Part shown: positions 23,708 through 32,700 of the stretch, one piece after another
Numbering within the stretch: position 1 is the first letter of the stretch
How the letters are laid out: each line of letters starts with the position of its first letter
Translations under genes and position numbers: made by a program
Notes under the pieces: model-generated
What the model was told of the DNA's origin: nothing
Seen by the model: the letters and a program-made list of their open reading frames with translations, nothing else
The model's database searches: none
Origin: Rhizohabitans arisaemae
GTDB lineage: Bacteria; Actinomycetota; Actinomycetes; Streptosporangiales; Streptosporangiaceae
Length of the DNA: 64,000 nt
Assembly (NCBI RefSeq): GCF_025996515.1
Contig: NZ_BLRH01000021.1
Coordinates: 385,211-449,210, forward strand
Direction: 5' to 3'

Positions 23708-25102
23708 ATGAGTCTCGATCGGCGGAGCTTCGTCAAGACGGGGGCGGCTGTAACGGGCGGTGCGTTGCTCGGCGGCCCCCTCCAAGCCCTGGGTGCCTGC
23801 TCGGCGGGAGCCGCTCCGCTGGTCAAGCTCGCGCACAGCGTGGACTACGGCCCGCTGTACCCGGTCAAGGATCAGGCCACCGGCCTGGAGCTGCTTAAAC
23901 TGCCCAGGGGATTTGAGTACATCAGCCACGGCTGGACCGGTGACATGATGACCGACGGCCGTCCCACCCCGGGCGCGCACGACGGCATGGCGGCCTTCCG
24001 CCCGAGTCGCCGGCTCAAGAGCCGGATCAAAGGCAAGGCCAGGGACCACTGGACCGCGCTGGTGCGCAACCACGAACAGGGTGGCCTGTCCGGCGCCTTC
24101 ACCGAGGCGGCCTACGATCCCATGGCGAACGGCGGCACGACCAACCTGATCTTCGATATGCGGGCGGGCGAGTTCCTGGACACCTGGGCGAGCCTGTCCG
24201 GCACGCTCCGCAACTGCGCAGGCGGTCCTACCCCGTGGGGCACCTGGCTCTCCTGCGAGGAGACCACCTGGGTCAACGGCGAGGTACGCCACGGCTACAT
24301 CTTCGAAGTGCCGCACGACGGGGTCAGCCGCGCCAGACCGTACAAGGCGATGGGCCGCTTCACCCACGAGGCGGTCGCCGTCGACCCCGTCACGGGCCAC
24401 GTCTACGAGACCGAAGACGACGACCCGGCGGGAGTGTACCGGTTCCGCCCCCGCAAGCCCGGTACGCTCGCCGCGGGCGGGGTGCTGGAGATGATGCGGA
24501 TCGGCGACTCCTCCTACGACACAAGACACGACGGCACCGGTACGGTCTACCCCGAGATCGACTGGGTGCGCATCGCCGTTCCCGACCCGGCCCCGGGCGG
24601 GACGAGCACCGTACGGCAGGGCATCGCCCGGGGTGGTGCCGTGTTCTCCCGGCTGGAGGGGGCCTGGCACCATGCGGGCAAGGTCTACCTCGTCAGCACC
24701 AGCGGTGGCCCGAGCGGGCTTGGACAGCTGTTCGAGTACGACCTGCGGACCGGCACCATGAAGGTGCTCTTCACCTCACCCGACGCCTCGGTGCTGAACA
24801 ACCCGGACAACATCTGCGTCAGCCCGCGAGGTGGCATCGTCCTGTGCGAAGACGGCTGGGTCGCGCCGCAACACCTCCACGGGCTCACCGCGGCAGGAGA
24901 GATCTTTCCGTTCGCCGCCAACAACGTCGTCATCCCCGCAGAGGGGGTACCCGGCAAGTCGGTGTACCCCGGCGACTACACCGGCTCGGAATGGTGTGGC
25001 GCCACCTTCGACACCAGGCGCGGCGACTGGCTCTTCGTGAACATTCAAACGCCCGGCATCACCTTCGCCATCACCGGCCCCTGGCGGAACGGCTCGCTGT
25101 AA
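23708..25102 (+). CDS. PhoX-family alkaline phosphatase (Tat-exported)
   Basis: The 464-residue protein starts with a twin-arginine signal (LDRRSFVKTG) and hydrophobic AAVTGGALLGG. PhoX/DUF839 hallmarks follow in order: LVRNHEQGG, LRNCAGGPTPWGTWLSCEET, GRFTHEAVAVDPVTGHVYE, NPDNICVSPRGGIVLCEDG and YTGSEWCGATFD. PhoX phosphatases are beta-propellers that use Ca2+ and Fe3+ and release phosphate from organic esters outside the cell. The Cys of RNCAGG and acidic ligands are present. CTGGAGGTCAGGTC before the ATG gives the ribosome-binding site. It is monocistronic; a long hairpin follows. It would normally be induced by phosphate starvation, but no PHO box was identified. Confidence 0.9.
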   Translation: MSLDRRSFVKTGAAVTGGALLGGPLQALGACSAGAAPLVKLAHSVDYGPLYPVKDQATGLELLKLPRGFEYISHGWTGDMMTDGRPTPGAHDGMAAFRPSRRLKSRIKGKARDHWTALVRNHEQGGLSGAFTEAAYDPMANGGTTNLIFDMRAGEFLDTWASLSGTLRNCAGGPTPWGTWLSCEETTWVNGEVRHGYIFEVPHDGVSRARPYKAMGRFTHEAVAVDPVTGHVYETEDDDPAGVYRFRPRKPGTLAAGGVLEMMRIGDSSYDTRHDGTGTVYPEIDWVRIAVPDPAPGGTSTVRQGIARGGAVFSRLEGAWHHAGKVYLVSTSGGPSGLGQLFEYDLRTGTMKVLFTSPDASVLNNPDNICVSPRGGIVLCEDGWVAPQHLHGLTAAGEIFPFAANNVVIPAEGVPGKSVYPGDYTGSEWCGATFDTRRGDWLFVNIQTPGITFAITGPWRNGSL

Positions 25103-25145
25103 CCCGCGTGGTACGGACCGCCGATCAGAAAGACTGGGACACCGC

Positions 25146-25186
25146 CGTACCCGAACCGGCTCTGCGCCAGAAGCGGTTCGGGTACG
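25146..25186 (+). terminator. Hairpin after the phoX-like gene
   Basis: A perfect 13-bp stem (CGTACCCGAACCG and complement) encloses a 15-nt loop. It lies 44 bp after the stop; no T tract follows. Confidence 0.55.
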
Positions 25187-25486
25187 CGAAGCCGTGATCA
25201 CAGGCACCTGTGGCGTGGCGCATGGTCGTCTCTACTCCTCGCCGCCCTTCTCGTCCGGTGCCGGATCCACCCCGTCAATCGCGACGGCTCGGCCGCGGGA
25301 TACCGGTCGGGGATGAACGCGCGGCCGTTCTCACGCTCGCGGCCGATGGCGTAGGCGTCACGCCCGGTCCGTCGGGCGAGGATCCGGTTTGCCGTAAACC
25401 CCAGGGCACAGACCCACCCGAGACATTCACCGCAACAGAGTGAATCGGCTGACGTTTCCGGGCCTGTCGAATAATCGGATGAGATG

Positions 25487-25496
25487 TGTGATCACA
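25487..25496. promoter_or_regulatory. TGTGATCACA palindrome upstream of the RNA-protein operon
   Basis: This perfect 10-bp palindrome contains CRP/FNR-like half sites without the usual 6-bp spacer. It is 18 bp before the GTG start of the next gene and could be an operator. Confidence 0.3.
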
Positions 25497-25513
25497 ATCG
25501 CTAGCCTCGTGCC

Positions 25514-26245
25514 GTGACCAAGCTCAATCAGATCCTCGCCGTGGAAAAGGGTGTCAAGTCCGACGTTCAGCGCAAGGCGACCGAGGCACAGCACACCGTC
25601 CAGAAGGCGCCGCTGCTCTCCGGTATCTCGCGGACCTATCAGCCGATCGACGACGAGGGCGAGCGGCTTCCGTCCGAGTCGACCAGGGTGCAGGTCCAGG
25701 TGGAGAGCGTACTCAAGGACGTCGCCGCCGGCCTGACCCGGCTGTTCGACGTCACCGCGACCAAGGACTGGGCGAACTGCGAGGCCCGGGCAGACGTCAC
25801 CGTGGACGGAACCGTCCTGCTCTCCGGGGTCCCGGTGACCTACCTGCTGTTCCTGGAGAAGCAGCTGTCCGATCTGCAGACGCTGATCTCCAGGCTGCCG
25901 ACCCTGGACCCGTCCGAGACCTGGACGCTCGACGAGAACAGCGACACCTGGCGCACCGATCCGGTCAAGACCACCCGGACCAAGAAGGTGCCGCGTAACC
26001 ACGTGCTCGCCGAGGCGACCGAGAAGCACCCCGCCCAGGTACAGGTGTACAACGAGGACATCGTCGTCGGCTACTGGACGAAGATCACCTTCTCCGGGGC
26101 TCTGCCGCAGCGGCGCGTCAACGAGCTCCAGACCAGGGTGCAGAAGCTTCAGGACGCGGTGAAGTACGCCCGGGAAGAGGCCAACGGCATCGAGATCACC
26201 GATCGCCGGATCGGTGAGACCGTGTTCGGCTATCTTCTCGGCTGA
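25514..26245 (+). CDS. MTKLNQI-type (DUF7873-like) protein heading a permuted tRNA-like RNA operon
   Basis: The 243-residue protein starts MTKLNQILAVEKGVKS. That opening recurs in actinobacterial and actinophage hypothetical proteins; I believe the family is DUF7873, and its function is unknown. It is charged and soluble: helical N-terminus, a beta-rich middle (DWANCEARADVTVDGTVLL), conserved-looking YLLFLEKQLSDLQTLISRLP, TRTKKVPRNHVLAEATEKHP, and a C-terminal coiled coil (RRVNELQTRVQKLQDAVKY). GTG start; probably leaderless, with a -10-like TAGCCT just upstream. Ten bases after its stop begins a UUCG hairpin, then two circularly permuted tRNA-like units and a terminator, so protein and RNAs are probably co-transcribed. 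A role as RNA-binding or RNA-processing partner is inference. Confidence 0.8.
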   Translation: MTKLNQILAVEKGVKSDVQRKATEAQHTVQKAPLLSGISRTYQPIDDEGERLPSESTRVQVQVESVLKDVAAGLTRLFDVTATKDWANCEARADVTVDGTVLLSGVPVTYLLFLEKQLSDLQTLISRLPTLDPSETWTLDENSDTWRTDPVKTTRTKKVPRNHVLAEATEKHPAQVQVYNEDIVVGYWTKITFSGALPQRRVNELQTRVQKLQDAVKYAREEANGIEITDRRIGETVFGYLLG

Positions 26246-26254
26246 TACAAGACT

Positions 26255-26276
26255 CCCATCCCCTTCGGGGGGTGGG
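26255..26276 (+). ncRNA. UUCG-capped hairpin between the protein gene and the tRNA-like units
   Basis: CCCATCCCC pairs with GGGGGTGGG (9 bp, one G-U) around a TTCG tetraloop, an exceptionally stable fold. A second small stem GCGC/GCGC with loop GAGGA follows at 26278-26290. No T run follows, so it is more likely a processing or protective element than a terminator. Confidence 0.7.
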
Positions 26277-26299
26277 TGCGCGAGGAGCGCAAGCTGAAA

Positions 26300-26398
26300 C
26301 TGAGGTTAAGCCTGAACAGCGGTGTCAGTGGGGGTTCGATTCCCCTCCCGGGTACATGTCCGGGTAGCCCAATGGCAGAGGCAGCCGTTCAAACTCAG
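26300..26398 (+). ncRNA. Circularly permuted tRNA-like RNA, unit 1
   Basis: The order is reversed compared with a tRNA gene. First comes an anticodon-stem 3' strand (CGGT, 26320-26323) and a short variable loop. The T-arm follows: GGGGG, loop TTCGATT (26335-26341), CCCCT; then the 3' acceptor strand CCCGGGT (26347-26353). After a linker ACAT (26354-26357) come the 5' acceptor strand GTCCGGG (26358-26364), TA, D-arm GCC/GGC with a GG-containing loop, and anticodon-stem 5' strand GCCG (26384-26387). The acceptor strands pair over 7 bp (two G-U). Outside, TTCA/TGAA and CTCAG/CTGAG pair the two ends, like a bulge-helix-bulge. Under a 4-bp anticodon stem the loop begins UUCAAA, giving a possible CAA anticodon; this reading is uncertain. 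Confidence 0.8.
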
Positions 26399-26452
26399 AC
26401 TCTCGCTCCAGATTCAGCATTGCCGTCGAGCGTGGCGCGACCGAGATGGACA

Positions 26453-26535
26453 GTGATCGCTGAGATGCCGGTTCGAGTCCGGCTCGATGCTCCAACATGC
26501 ATCGGTGGTTCAACGGTAGGACGCAGCATCATCAC
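26453..26535 (+). ncRNA. Circularly permuted tRNA-like RNA, unit 2
   Basis: Same permuted order as unit 1 with different sequence. GCTG (26459-26462) is the anticodon-stem 3' strand, then AGAT. The T-arm has GCCGG, loop TTCGAGT (26472-26478) and CCGGC: a perfect 5-bp stem and canonical T loop. The 3' acceptor strand TCGATGC (26484-26490) is followed by TCCA and then ACAT. The 5' acceptor strand is GCATCGG (26499-26505), then TG, D-stem GTTC/GGAC with loop AACGGTA, and CAGC (26524-26527). The acceptor has 7 bp including one G-U. The ends pair as GTGAT (26453-26457) with ATCAC (26531-26535). TCCA just after the acceptor looks like an encoded discriminator plus CCA. The anticodon is uncertain (CAU in one alignment). 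Confidence 0.8.
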
Positions 26536-26587
26536 GAATGATCCACTCTCTTAAACGCCGCCGACGCCGTACATGACGGCTTTCTCA

Positions 26588-26629
26588 GACCCCCGGGACA
26601 CGGATAGGTTCCCGGGGGTCGCTCCTTTT
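26588..26629 (+). terminator. Terminator of the protein/permuted-tRNA operon
   Basis: A perfect 11-bp stem (GACCCCCGGGA and complement) encloses an 11-nt loop and is followed by GCTCCTTTT. It lies about 50 bp after unit 2. Confidence 0.85.
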
Positions 26630-27087
26630 ATCCGGTCATCCAGGAGCGGTCACCGTCGGCGGGGCCGTCGACCAGAGGGAAGCACATCGGCGCAAGCAGC
26701 TCTTCTGATGCCTGTACGGTTTGCGCCCGATCGTCGGGCTGTCTCGCTGGCGGGAGGAGTATTCCCGAACTCCGCGAACCTGCCGTCGCTGGTCCGGACG
26801 CAGTATCTGCCACCGCCGTCGAATGAAATCGGTGTCGGTGAAGGCCGACCACCGACCGGCGACAAGCGCTTGCGCAGAACGCCGGTGATGGCTTCTCGTC
26901 GTCATCAAGTGCCACGACCGCGGCCCGATTCTGGATCACCAAGTGCGCCCGAGTGAAACAGCGAGTCCCGCCGCGATCCCCGCGCGGGCGTCGGACCAAA
27001 GCTCGCATGGGAACGTCCCTTCGCAGGCGGCTGGGCCGACTACGCTGCCGAGGTCAGCCGCCGCAGCCCGATGCAGGAGGACACCGG
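26630..27087. other. Intergenic region without a supported gene
   Basis: Several overlapping open frames exist on both strands, but none shows a domain, a ribosome-binding site or consistent third-position GC. The last 30 bp carry AGGAGG for the gene at 27088. Confidence 0.4.
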
Positions 27088-27783
27088 ATGACCAGCCACG
27101 ACGCCCTCGCCGATGGTGAGGTGTGGGACCCCTTCGCTACGTTGCACCGTACGCTGTGGATCGGCGGCGGCCAATGGGCCGGCAAGTCGACCGTCGCCCG
27201 GCTCTTGGCCGTCCGGTACGGCGTGACTGTCTACCACTACGACTACCAAGACGCCCGTGGTCACAACGATCGCCGGATCGCCCGTTGCGTCGCTCGCGGC
27301 GAGCCCACCGGCGAACCGGACCCGGACAAGGTATGGGTCCACCCCACCCCGGAGGAGATGGCCGCCGAGACCCTGGCCGGGTTCCCCGACCGGTTCGAAT
27401 GGGCCCTGGACGACCTGCGGGCACTCGTCTCCGGTCACCCGATCATCGCCGAAGGCTGGGGACTCCGCCCCGAACTCGTCGCACCCGTCATCGACTCAGC
27501 GCGCCGGATGGTCGTCATGGTGCCTACACCCGAGTTCCGTCGGCACCAGCTCCGCACGCTACCCCGGGCCGCGTCGCTCGGGCATCCCGTCAGCGATCCG
27601 GCCCGCGCACAGGCCAACCGCCTCGCCCGGGACCTGCTCGTCGCCGAGGACGCCGTCCGTACCGCCCACAGTTTGGGCATCCGTGTGATCGAAGTCGACG
27701 GTTCCCGCGACGCCGCCGCGATCGCCGAGGACGTCGCCGACCACTTCAGCCCTTACCTCCCGCCGCACGATCGCGAAGCCTGA
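27088..27783 (+). CDS. P-loop kinase-like NTP-binding protein
   Basis: The 231-residue protein has Walker A GGQWAGKST (residues 27-35) after a short N-terminal arm, then VTVYHYDYQDARGHNDRR, which fits the base-binding region of small P-loop kinases. HPIIAEGWGLRPELV and RRMVVMVPTPEFRRHQL look like the Walker B strand and lid. Chloramphenicol-phosphotransferase or adenylylsulfate-kinase-like folds are possible; I cannot choose. AGGAGG precedes the ATG at 27088. It lies 460 bp after the permuted-tRNA operon, behind its terminator; a link to RNA end-processing is only a thought. Confidence 0.75.
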   Translation: MTSHDALADGEVWDPFATLHRTLWIGGGQWAGKSTVARLLAVRYGVTVYHYDYQDARGHNDRRIARCVARGEPTGEPDPDKVWVHPTPEEMAAETLAGFPDRFEWALDDLRALVSGHPIIAEGWGLRPELVAPVIDSARRMVVMVPTPEFRRHQLRTLPRAASLGHPVSDPARAQANRLARDLLVAEDAVRTAHSLGIRVIEVDGSRDAAAIAEDVADHFSPYLPPHDREA

Positions 27784-28216
27784 TCGCCACAGCCATGTGC
27801 CGTCATGACCCGTGATCTGATTGACCACAGCTTCTGCGGCGGACAAGCGGCCTTGCAGCCCGCAGGCGCCGCTCGTGGCCGAACCGCTGGCATCGAGGCG
27901 CATCACCTGTTCGCCACCGCTCACCTGTTCGCGGGCAAGGGCGACCCGCGCGTCCGCGCACACCTTGCCGCCTGCGGCAATCGGGTACATGGGACCCCGT
28001 GGAGCTACTTGGGCGACTCGCTCATGCTGCTCCATTCCGCCTTGATCAAATTCGATGTGCCGACGCCGTATGCGAAGGACGACGCCCCGCGAAGACCGGA
28101 TCGAAAGGCTGAACCGACCGGCCGGCGATCGCTCGGCCGCCTAGCTGATCGACTTGGCGCTCTGGTGGCTCTGCCCACACCGCGATGCTTCACCGCCGTT
28201 CGTGACACCTGGCCGG
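27784..28216. other. Intergenic region without a supported gene
   Basis: Plus-strand and minus-strand frames of about 140-160 codons overlap each other here, without domains or ribosome-binding sites. I see nothing that can be called. Confidence 0.35.
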
Positions 28217-29242
28217 TCAGGGGCGGATCACGGTGATGCCGGGGACCTGGCCGAGGGTGGTGAGGGCGTGGCCGGCTTCGGGGAGGCCGATCCGGCGGGT
28301 GATGAGGCGGTCGGGGTTGAGGGCGCCGGCGCGGATGGAGTCCAGCATCGGGGGGTAGGCGTGGGCGGGCATGCCGTGGCTGCCGAGGACCTGGAGTTCG
28401 TGGGCGATGACGTGGTCCATCGGGATCGGGGTGGGGCCGCCGGGGAGCAGGCCGATTTGGACGTGGCGGCCTCGGCGGCGTAGTCCGAGGATGGCGTCGG
28501 CGCAGGTTGCGGGGTTGCCTAGGGCGTCGATGGACACGTGGGCGCCGCCCCCGGTGAGCTCGCGGATCTGTGCGACGGTGTCACCGGAGGAGGCGTCGAC
28601 CAGATGTACGGCGCCCGCCTCCCCGGCGAGCCGGAGCGCCTCGGGGTTGACGTCGACGGCGACCACGAGAGCCCCGGCGGCTGCGGCGATCATGATGGCG
28701 GAGAGGCCGACTCCGCCGCAGCCGTACACGGCGAGCCATTCGCCGGGCCGGACCGCGCCGACCTGGGTGACGGCGCGGAAGGAGGTGGCGAAGCGGCAGC
28801 CGAGGCCGGCCGCCGTGGTGAAGGGCATCTCCTCCGGCAGGCGGATCAGGTTGACGTCGGCGTGGTCGATCGCCACCAGGTCGGCGAAGGACCCCCAGTG
28901 GGTGAAGCCGGGCTGGGTCTGCCGTTCGCAGACCTGCTGGTCTCCGGCGGCGCAGGACGGACAGGTGCCGCAGGCGCAGATGAACGGGACAGTCACCCGG
29001 TCGCCTGGCCGATGGTTGTGTACGTCGGCGCCGACGGCCTCGACGGTTCCGGCCAGCTCGTGCCCGGGGACGTGCGGCAGCGTACGGATATCGGGGTCAT
29101 GGCCCTGCCAGCCGTGCCAGTCGCTCCGGCACAGCCCCGTCGCCGCCACCCTGATCACCACACCGCCGGGGGAAGGCCCCGGGTCCGGCACCTCCCGCAA
29201 GTCCATTGCCCCGCCGAACTCCTCAAAGATCACCGCACGCAT
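28217..29242 (-). CDS. Zinc-dependent alcohol dehydrogenase
   Basis: The 341-residue medium-chain dehydrogenase has catalytic-zinc ligands C38 (GLCRSDWHGW) and H61-E62 (PGHELAG). Its structural zinc site is complete, with Cys 91, 94, 97 and 105 in CACGTCPSCAAGDQQVC. The Rossmann motif is GCGGVGLSAI, and VVAVDVNPEAL supplies the acidic NAD-selecting residue. Length and motifs fit class III/arabitol-type or aryl-alcohol dehydrogenases; the substrate cannot be deduced. It is a single gene whose stop lies in a gene-poor stretch. Confidence 0.9.
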   Translation of the reverse strand: MRAVIFEEFGGAMDLREVPDPGPSPGGVVIRVAATGLCRSDWHGWQGHDPDIRTLPHVPGHELAGTVEAVGADVHNHRPGDRVTVPFICACGTCPSCAAGDQQVCERQTQPGFTHWGSFADLVAIDHADVNLIRLPEEMPFTTAAGLGCRFATSFRAVTQVGAVRPGEWLAVYGCGGVGLSAIMIAAAAGALVVAVDVNPEALRLAGEAGAVHLVDASSGDTVAQIRELTGGGAHVSIDALGNPATCADAILGLRRRGRHVQIGLLPGGPTPIPMDHVIAHELQVLGSHGMPAHAYPPMLDSIRAGALNPDRLITRRIGLPEAGHALTTLGQVPGITVIRP

Positions 29243-29347
29243 CCCCCGAGCCTACGCGTGCCCCTGGTGACGATTACCGGGGGCCTCGTCCTCCAGGTTT
29301 GCCCATCAAGTGGCGATCGGTCCGGCATTCTGGGACTCCCGGCTTCC

Positions 29348-29521
29348 GTGAGGTGCACCTTGAAGCGCAGCGGCAATTCTCTTGGGTTCGTTCTCCTTGG
29401 CTGGCTGCTCCTCCTCGTCGCCGGAGGTGCCACGTTCCTCGGCGACGCCAAAGCCGACGACATCTCCCATGTGGTGGCCGTGGTCGGCCTCGGCCTGGGC
29501 AGCCTGCTCCCGCCATCATGA
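29348..29521 (+). CDS. Possible small membrane protein
   Basis: A 57-residue frame from a GTG reads as a basic start (RCTLKRSGN), one strong TM segment (LGFVLLGWLLLLVAGGATFLG), a short acidic loop (DAKADD) and a second hydrophobic segment (VVAVVGLGLGSLL). The ribosome-binding site is weak, and the frame is open further upstream across the ADH gene. Two-TM micro-proteins of this size are common in actinobacteria, but the call is tentative. Confidence 0.4.
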   Translation: MRCTLKRSGNSLGFVLLGWLLLLVAGGATFLGDAKADDISHVVAVVGLGLGSLLPPS

Positions 29522-29766
29522 TCACGGTCAAGGACTTCCGGCCGAAGGAGTTAGCCCTCCGATCACGGCCAACACCCTGGAAGCGAGCCATCTCGAATGG
29601 TTCATCTGGGCGTCGGCGCCCCTTGGCGCCTTCCGTCTATGACGGTGCGGTTCTTCGTGACTCGCAGGGACGGAAGCCGGTGGCGACGGCCGGTCAGGGG
29701 CTGGTGGGGCGGTGGTGGCGCTGCACACGTCCCTTGCGATCTAGGGTACCCCGACCGGGCTATTCC

Positions 29767-32700
29767 CTAGAAGGGCGGTATCTCCGGTTCGTTGAGGCGT
29801 GCCACCTCCAGTGGGGTGAACCATCGCCTGAAGGCTGTGGAGCCTGGCCACGTTTTGTCGGAGGGGAAGTCGTCGGAGAGGAAAATAGGGGTGTCGTCGT
29901 CGGGGATCGGGCAGTCCGGCAAGGTCATCGTGCGGGGTGCGGCGTCGGGGAGCGGGATCACGGTCGGCGGCGGGGAGGTCGGGCAGATCTGCCCCAGGCG
30001 GGTGGTCCAGACGATGTCGCCGGTGGGTGCCATGGTGGCCTGCCAGCCGCCCTCGTGGCGGAGCCGGTGGTCGTGGCGGCAGACGCTGTGCAGGTTGCCG
30101 GCCGTGGTCGGCCCGCCCCGGCTCCACTCGCGGATGTGGTCCTGGTCGGTGCGGGCCGCGGGGACGGCGCAGCCGGGCGCGGTGCACACCCGGTCACGCA
30201 CCTGCACGTAACGCCGAAGCGACGCGTCCGCGAACCTGCGCCCGGAACCGGCACCCGGCCCGGACGGTCCGGGACCGGCAAAGCCGGGCTCGGCGCCGTG
30301 AAGGCCGGCCGGTCCGCGCCCCGTCCGGGGTACGGGCACGGCGTTGTCCGCCGTGTCCTCGCCTTCGGGGTCGTCCAAGCCGGCGACGGCCCGGACAGGA
30401 CCACGACCGGCAAAGCCGGGCTCAGCGCGGTGCGGATCGGCCCGTGGACCTACAGGCCCACCCTCATCCGTCTCGCCCCCGCCTTCGGGGTCGTCGGCGC
30501 CCGGGCCGGTCCTGCCGGTTCCGGTGCGGGCCGGACGGTGTCGCAGGTCCCCGGCTCCGGGGGCCGGGCCGCCCGGCCGCACGCGGTCGCGGCCGGCGGT
30601 CAGGCGGGCGATGTCGCCCAGGATTCTCCGCCAGCCCTCCGGCAGGTCCGGTATGCCGAGGAGCCTGGCCAGGCCGGCCTCGGCGATCCGGATCTCGACG
30701 ACCCCCTTGGCCTTGACGGACGCGTTCACCATCTTTCCCTGAGGAACCAGCTTTCCCTGAGGGACCGCGCTCCCGGACCTGTCCCCGGCATCTGCTCCGA
30801 GGCGCCCCACAGGTACACGGTGGGGTTGCCCGCTGGGTGCGGGGCGGTGACGGGTGACCCCGCAGTCGATCAGGCGGCCCTCGTCGTCGGTCAGCACACA
30901 CCGCCACAGGCCGCCGGCCTGATCACAGGCGATCCGCCGGGCCTGCCCGGCGGTGACCGGCCCCCACCCGGCCAGCTCACCGGGACGCTCGTCCAAACCC
31001 AGCAGCGTGGTCACGTCGACCCGCAGCTCGCCGGCCGCCCACCGCTGCGGGCTCCCGGCACCGATCCCACCGCCGCCGCTGGCCGGGCCACTCCCGATCG
31101 CTTCCGGACCGGTCGCGGCGACGGCGGACCCGCCGACCGGCCGCTGCCGGTGACCGGGACGGGGGCCGGGATCTCCACCGGGCGGTGGCCCGCATGCGTG
31201 CTCCTCCGACGCCCGGGGCGGTGGTGCCGCCCGCGGCCGCAGGGCCTCCGGTGAGCCGTTACGGCCACTCCGAGGTTCTTCCCCGTGCCGCCCGGGCGTG
31301 TACCGCACCTCACAGGAGGCGCCGATCCCGGGGCCGGCACCGGTCTGCGCGGGTGTCGTCGGCGACCCGCCGGGCGGGCCCGGGGAACCGGTCCCCTCCG
31401 GGTGGGCCGATGCTCCCGTGTTCGTGCGGTCCCGCGGCCCGCCGCCGAGCGGGGAGCAGACTCGAAGGATTGCGGCGGCCGGTCCGGCGGAGGCGGGCCC
31501 GCGCGTTTCCCGGCTCACCTCCGTCCATCCCACCTCCGTCCATCCCACCTCCGGCCGCCGCGGTCCCGCCGGTGATCCCGGGTCGTCATGTCCTCCCGGA
31601 CCATCAGCGCGATCGGCTGGGCGAACCCGCCCGGCGACCGTCGGACGACCGTCGGCCTGGGCTGCGGTCCTACCGTCGCCGAACCCACCCGCCGGGCCGG
31701 ATGAAGCCTCTGTATCCGGACCGTCCGTCCGCTTGGGGCCTGTCGGTGCCTGCGCACCGTCGCACCGCCCCGGAACATCATTGCGATCAGTTGAGGGATC
31801 CTGCCGGACGATCACCGGACGACGGTCGCCCGAGGATGCGGCCGTACGGTTGTCGAACTCGTCGACCGGGACCGATGCAACCCGTGCATCCGGACCGTCC
31901 GTCCGCTGGGGGCCTGTCGGTGCCCCCACACCGTCACGCCTCCCTGGGACATCACCACGACCGGTTGAGGGATCCTGCCGGACGATCACCGGACGACGGT
32001 CGCCCGAGGATGCGGTCGTACCGTCGTCGAATCCGTCGGCCGGGGCTGATGCCACCACCGCATCCGAACCCTCCGGCCGCCGCGCCACAACCGGCGGACC
32101 CAATCCGTTACACCGCGCCGGGACCTCACCTCGATCGGGTGAGCCGACCTGCCGGGCAACCAGCCCACGATGGTCAGCCCCGGCTGCGACCGTATCGTCG
32201 TCGGATCGGCCGACCGGGCCGGACGCGGCCCGCCCGTCCGATCCGTGTGCGGCTCTGCGCGCGTCCGGATCGTCCGGCCTTGCAAAGCCTCCGGACATCC
32301 CGCCAGGCACGGTCCTCGGTCGATCGCATCCGTCGGCACCGGCCCCTCGCCGCAGGCCGCCCCGGTGTGCCGGTGAGCCCACCCCGCGCCGCGGCGTGAT
32401 CTCCGGCGGGGAGCCGCCTTCCGCTTCTGCCTGCTCCGCTTGGGACTCGGCCACCAGGAAGGCGACGATCCGCTCATCGGACCAGCCCTGGAAGCCGCCG
32501 TCCAAAAGGCCAAGGAACAGCTCCGAGCGGATGTGCTGGGTCAGCCTGCGGTCCCCCGCGGCCTTGGCCCGCCGCGCCAGGGAGTCCATGCGGGAACACG
32601 ACGCCGCCACCCGGTCCAGCGGCTGGTCCACCCCCGAAAGGTTCGCCGTGCCGTCCGGATTGCGCGACCCCACCACCCGGCGCTCCCGCACCGCCGCCGC

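Larger units (their letters stand above)
25103..25513. other. Intergenic region between phoX-like gene and the RNA-protein operon
   Basis: It holds a 13-bp perfect hairpin (25146-25186), then about 250 bp with no supported gene, and near its end the palindrome TGTGATCACA (25487-25496). A -10-like TAGCCT (25502-25507) lies 7 bases before the GTG at 25514, compatible with a leaderless transcript. Confidence 0.45.

Noticed and set aside
26358..26490. A conventional tRNA gene made of the 5' half of unit 1 and the 3' half of unit 2
   Set aside because: The acceptor strands GTCCGGG and TCGATGC do not pair and about 70 unrelated bases separate the anticodon regions; pairing works only in the permuted order.
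26573..27008. Several overlapping frames on both strands after the RNA operon terminator
   Set aside because: They overlap each other, none has a clear start site or family signature, and third-position GC is not biased.
27805..28236. 143-codon plus-strand frame and its 158-codon minus-strand counterpart
   Set aside because: No motif or Shine-Dalgarno sequence, and the plus-strand frame overlaps the alcohol dehydrogenase 3' end.
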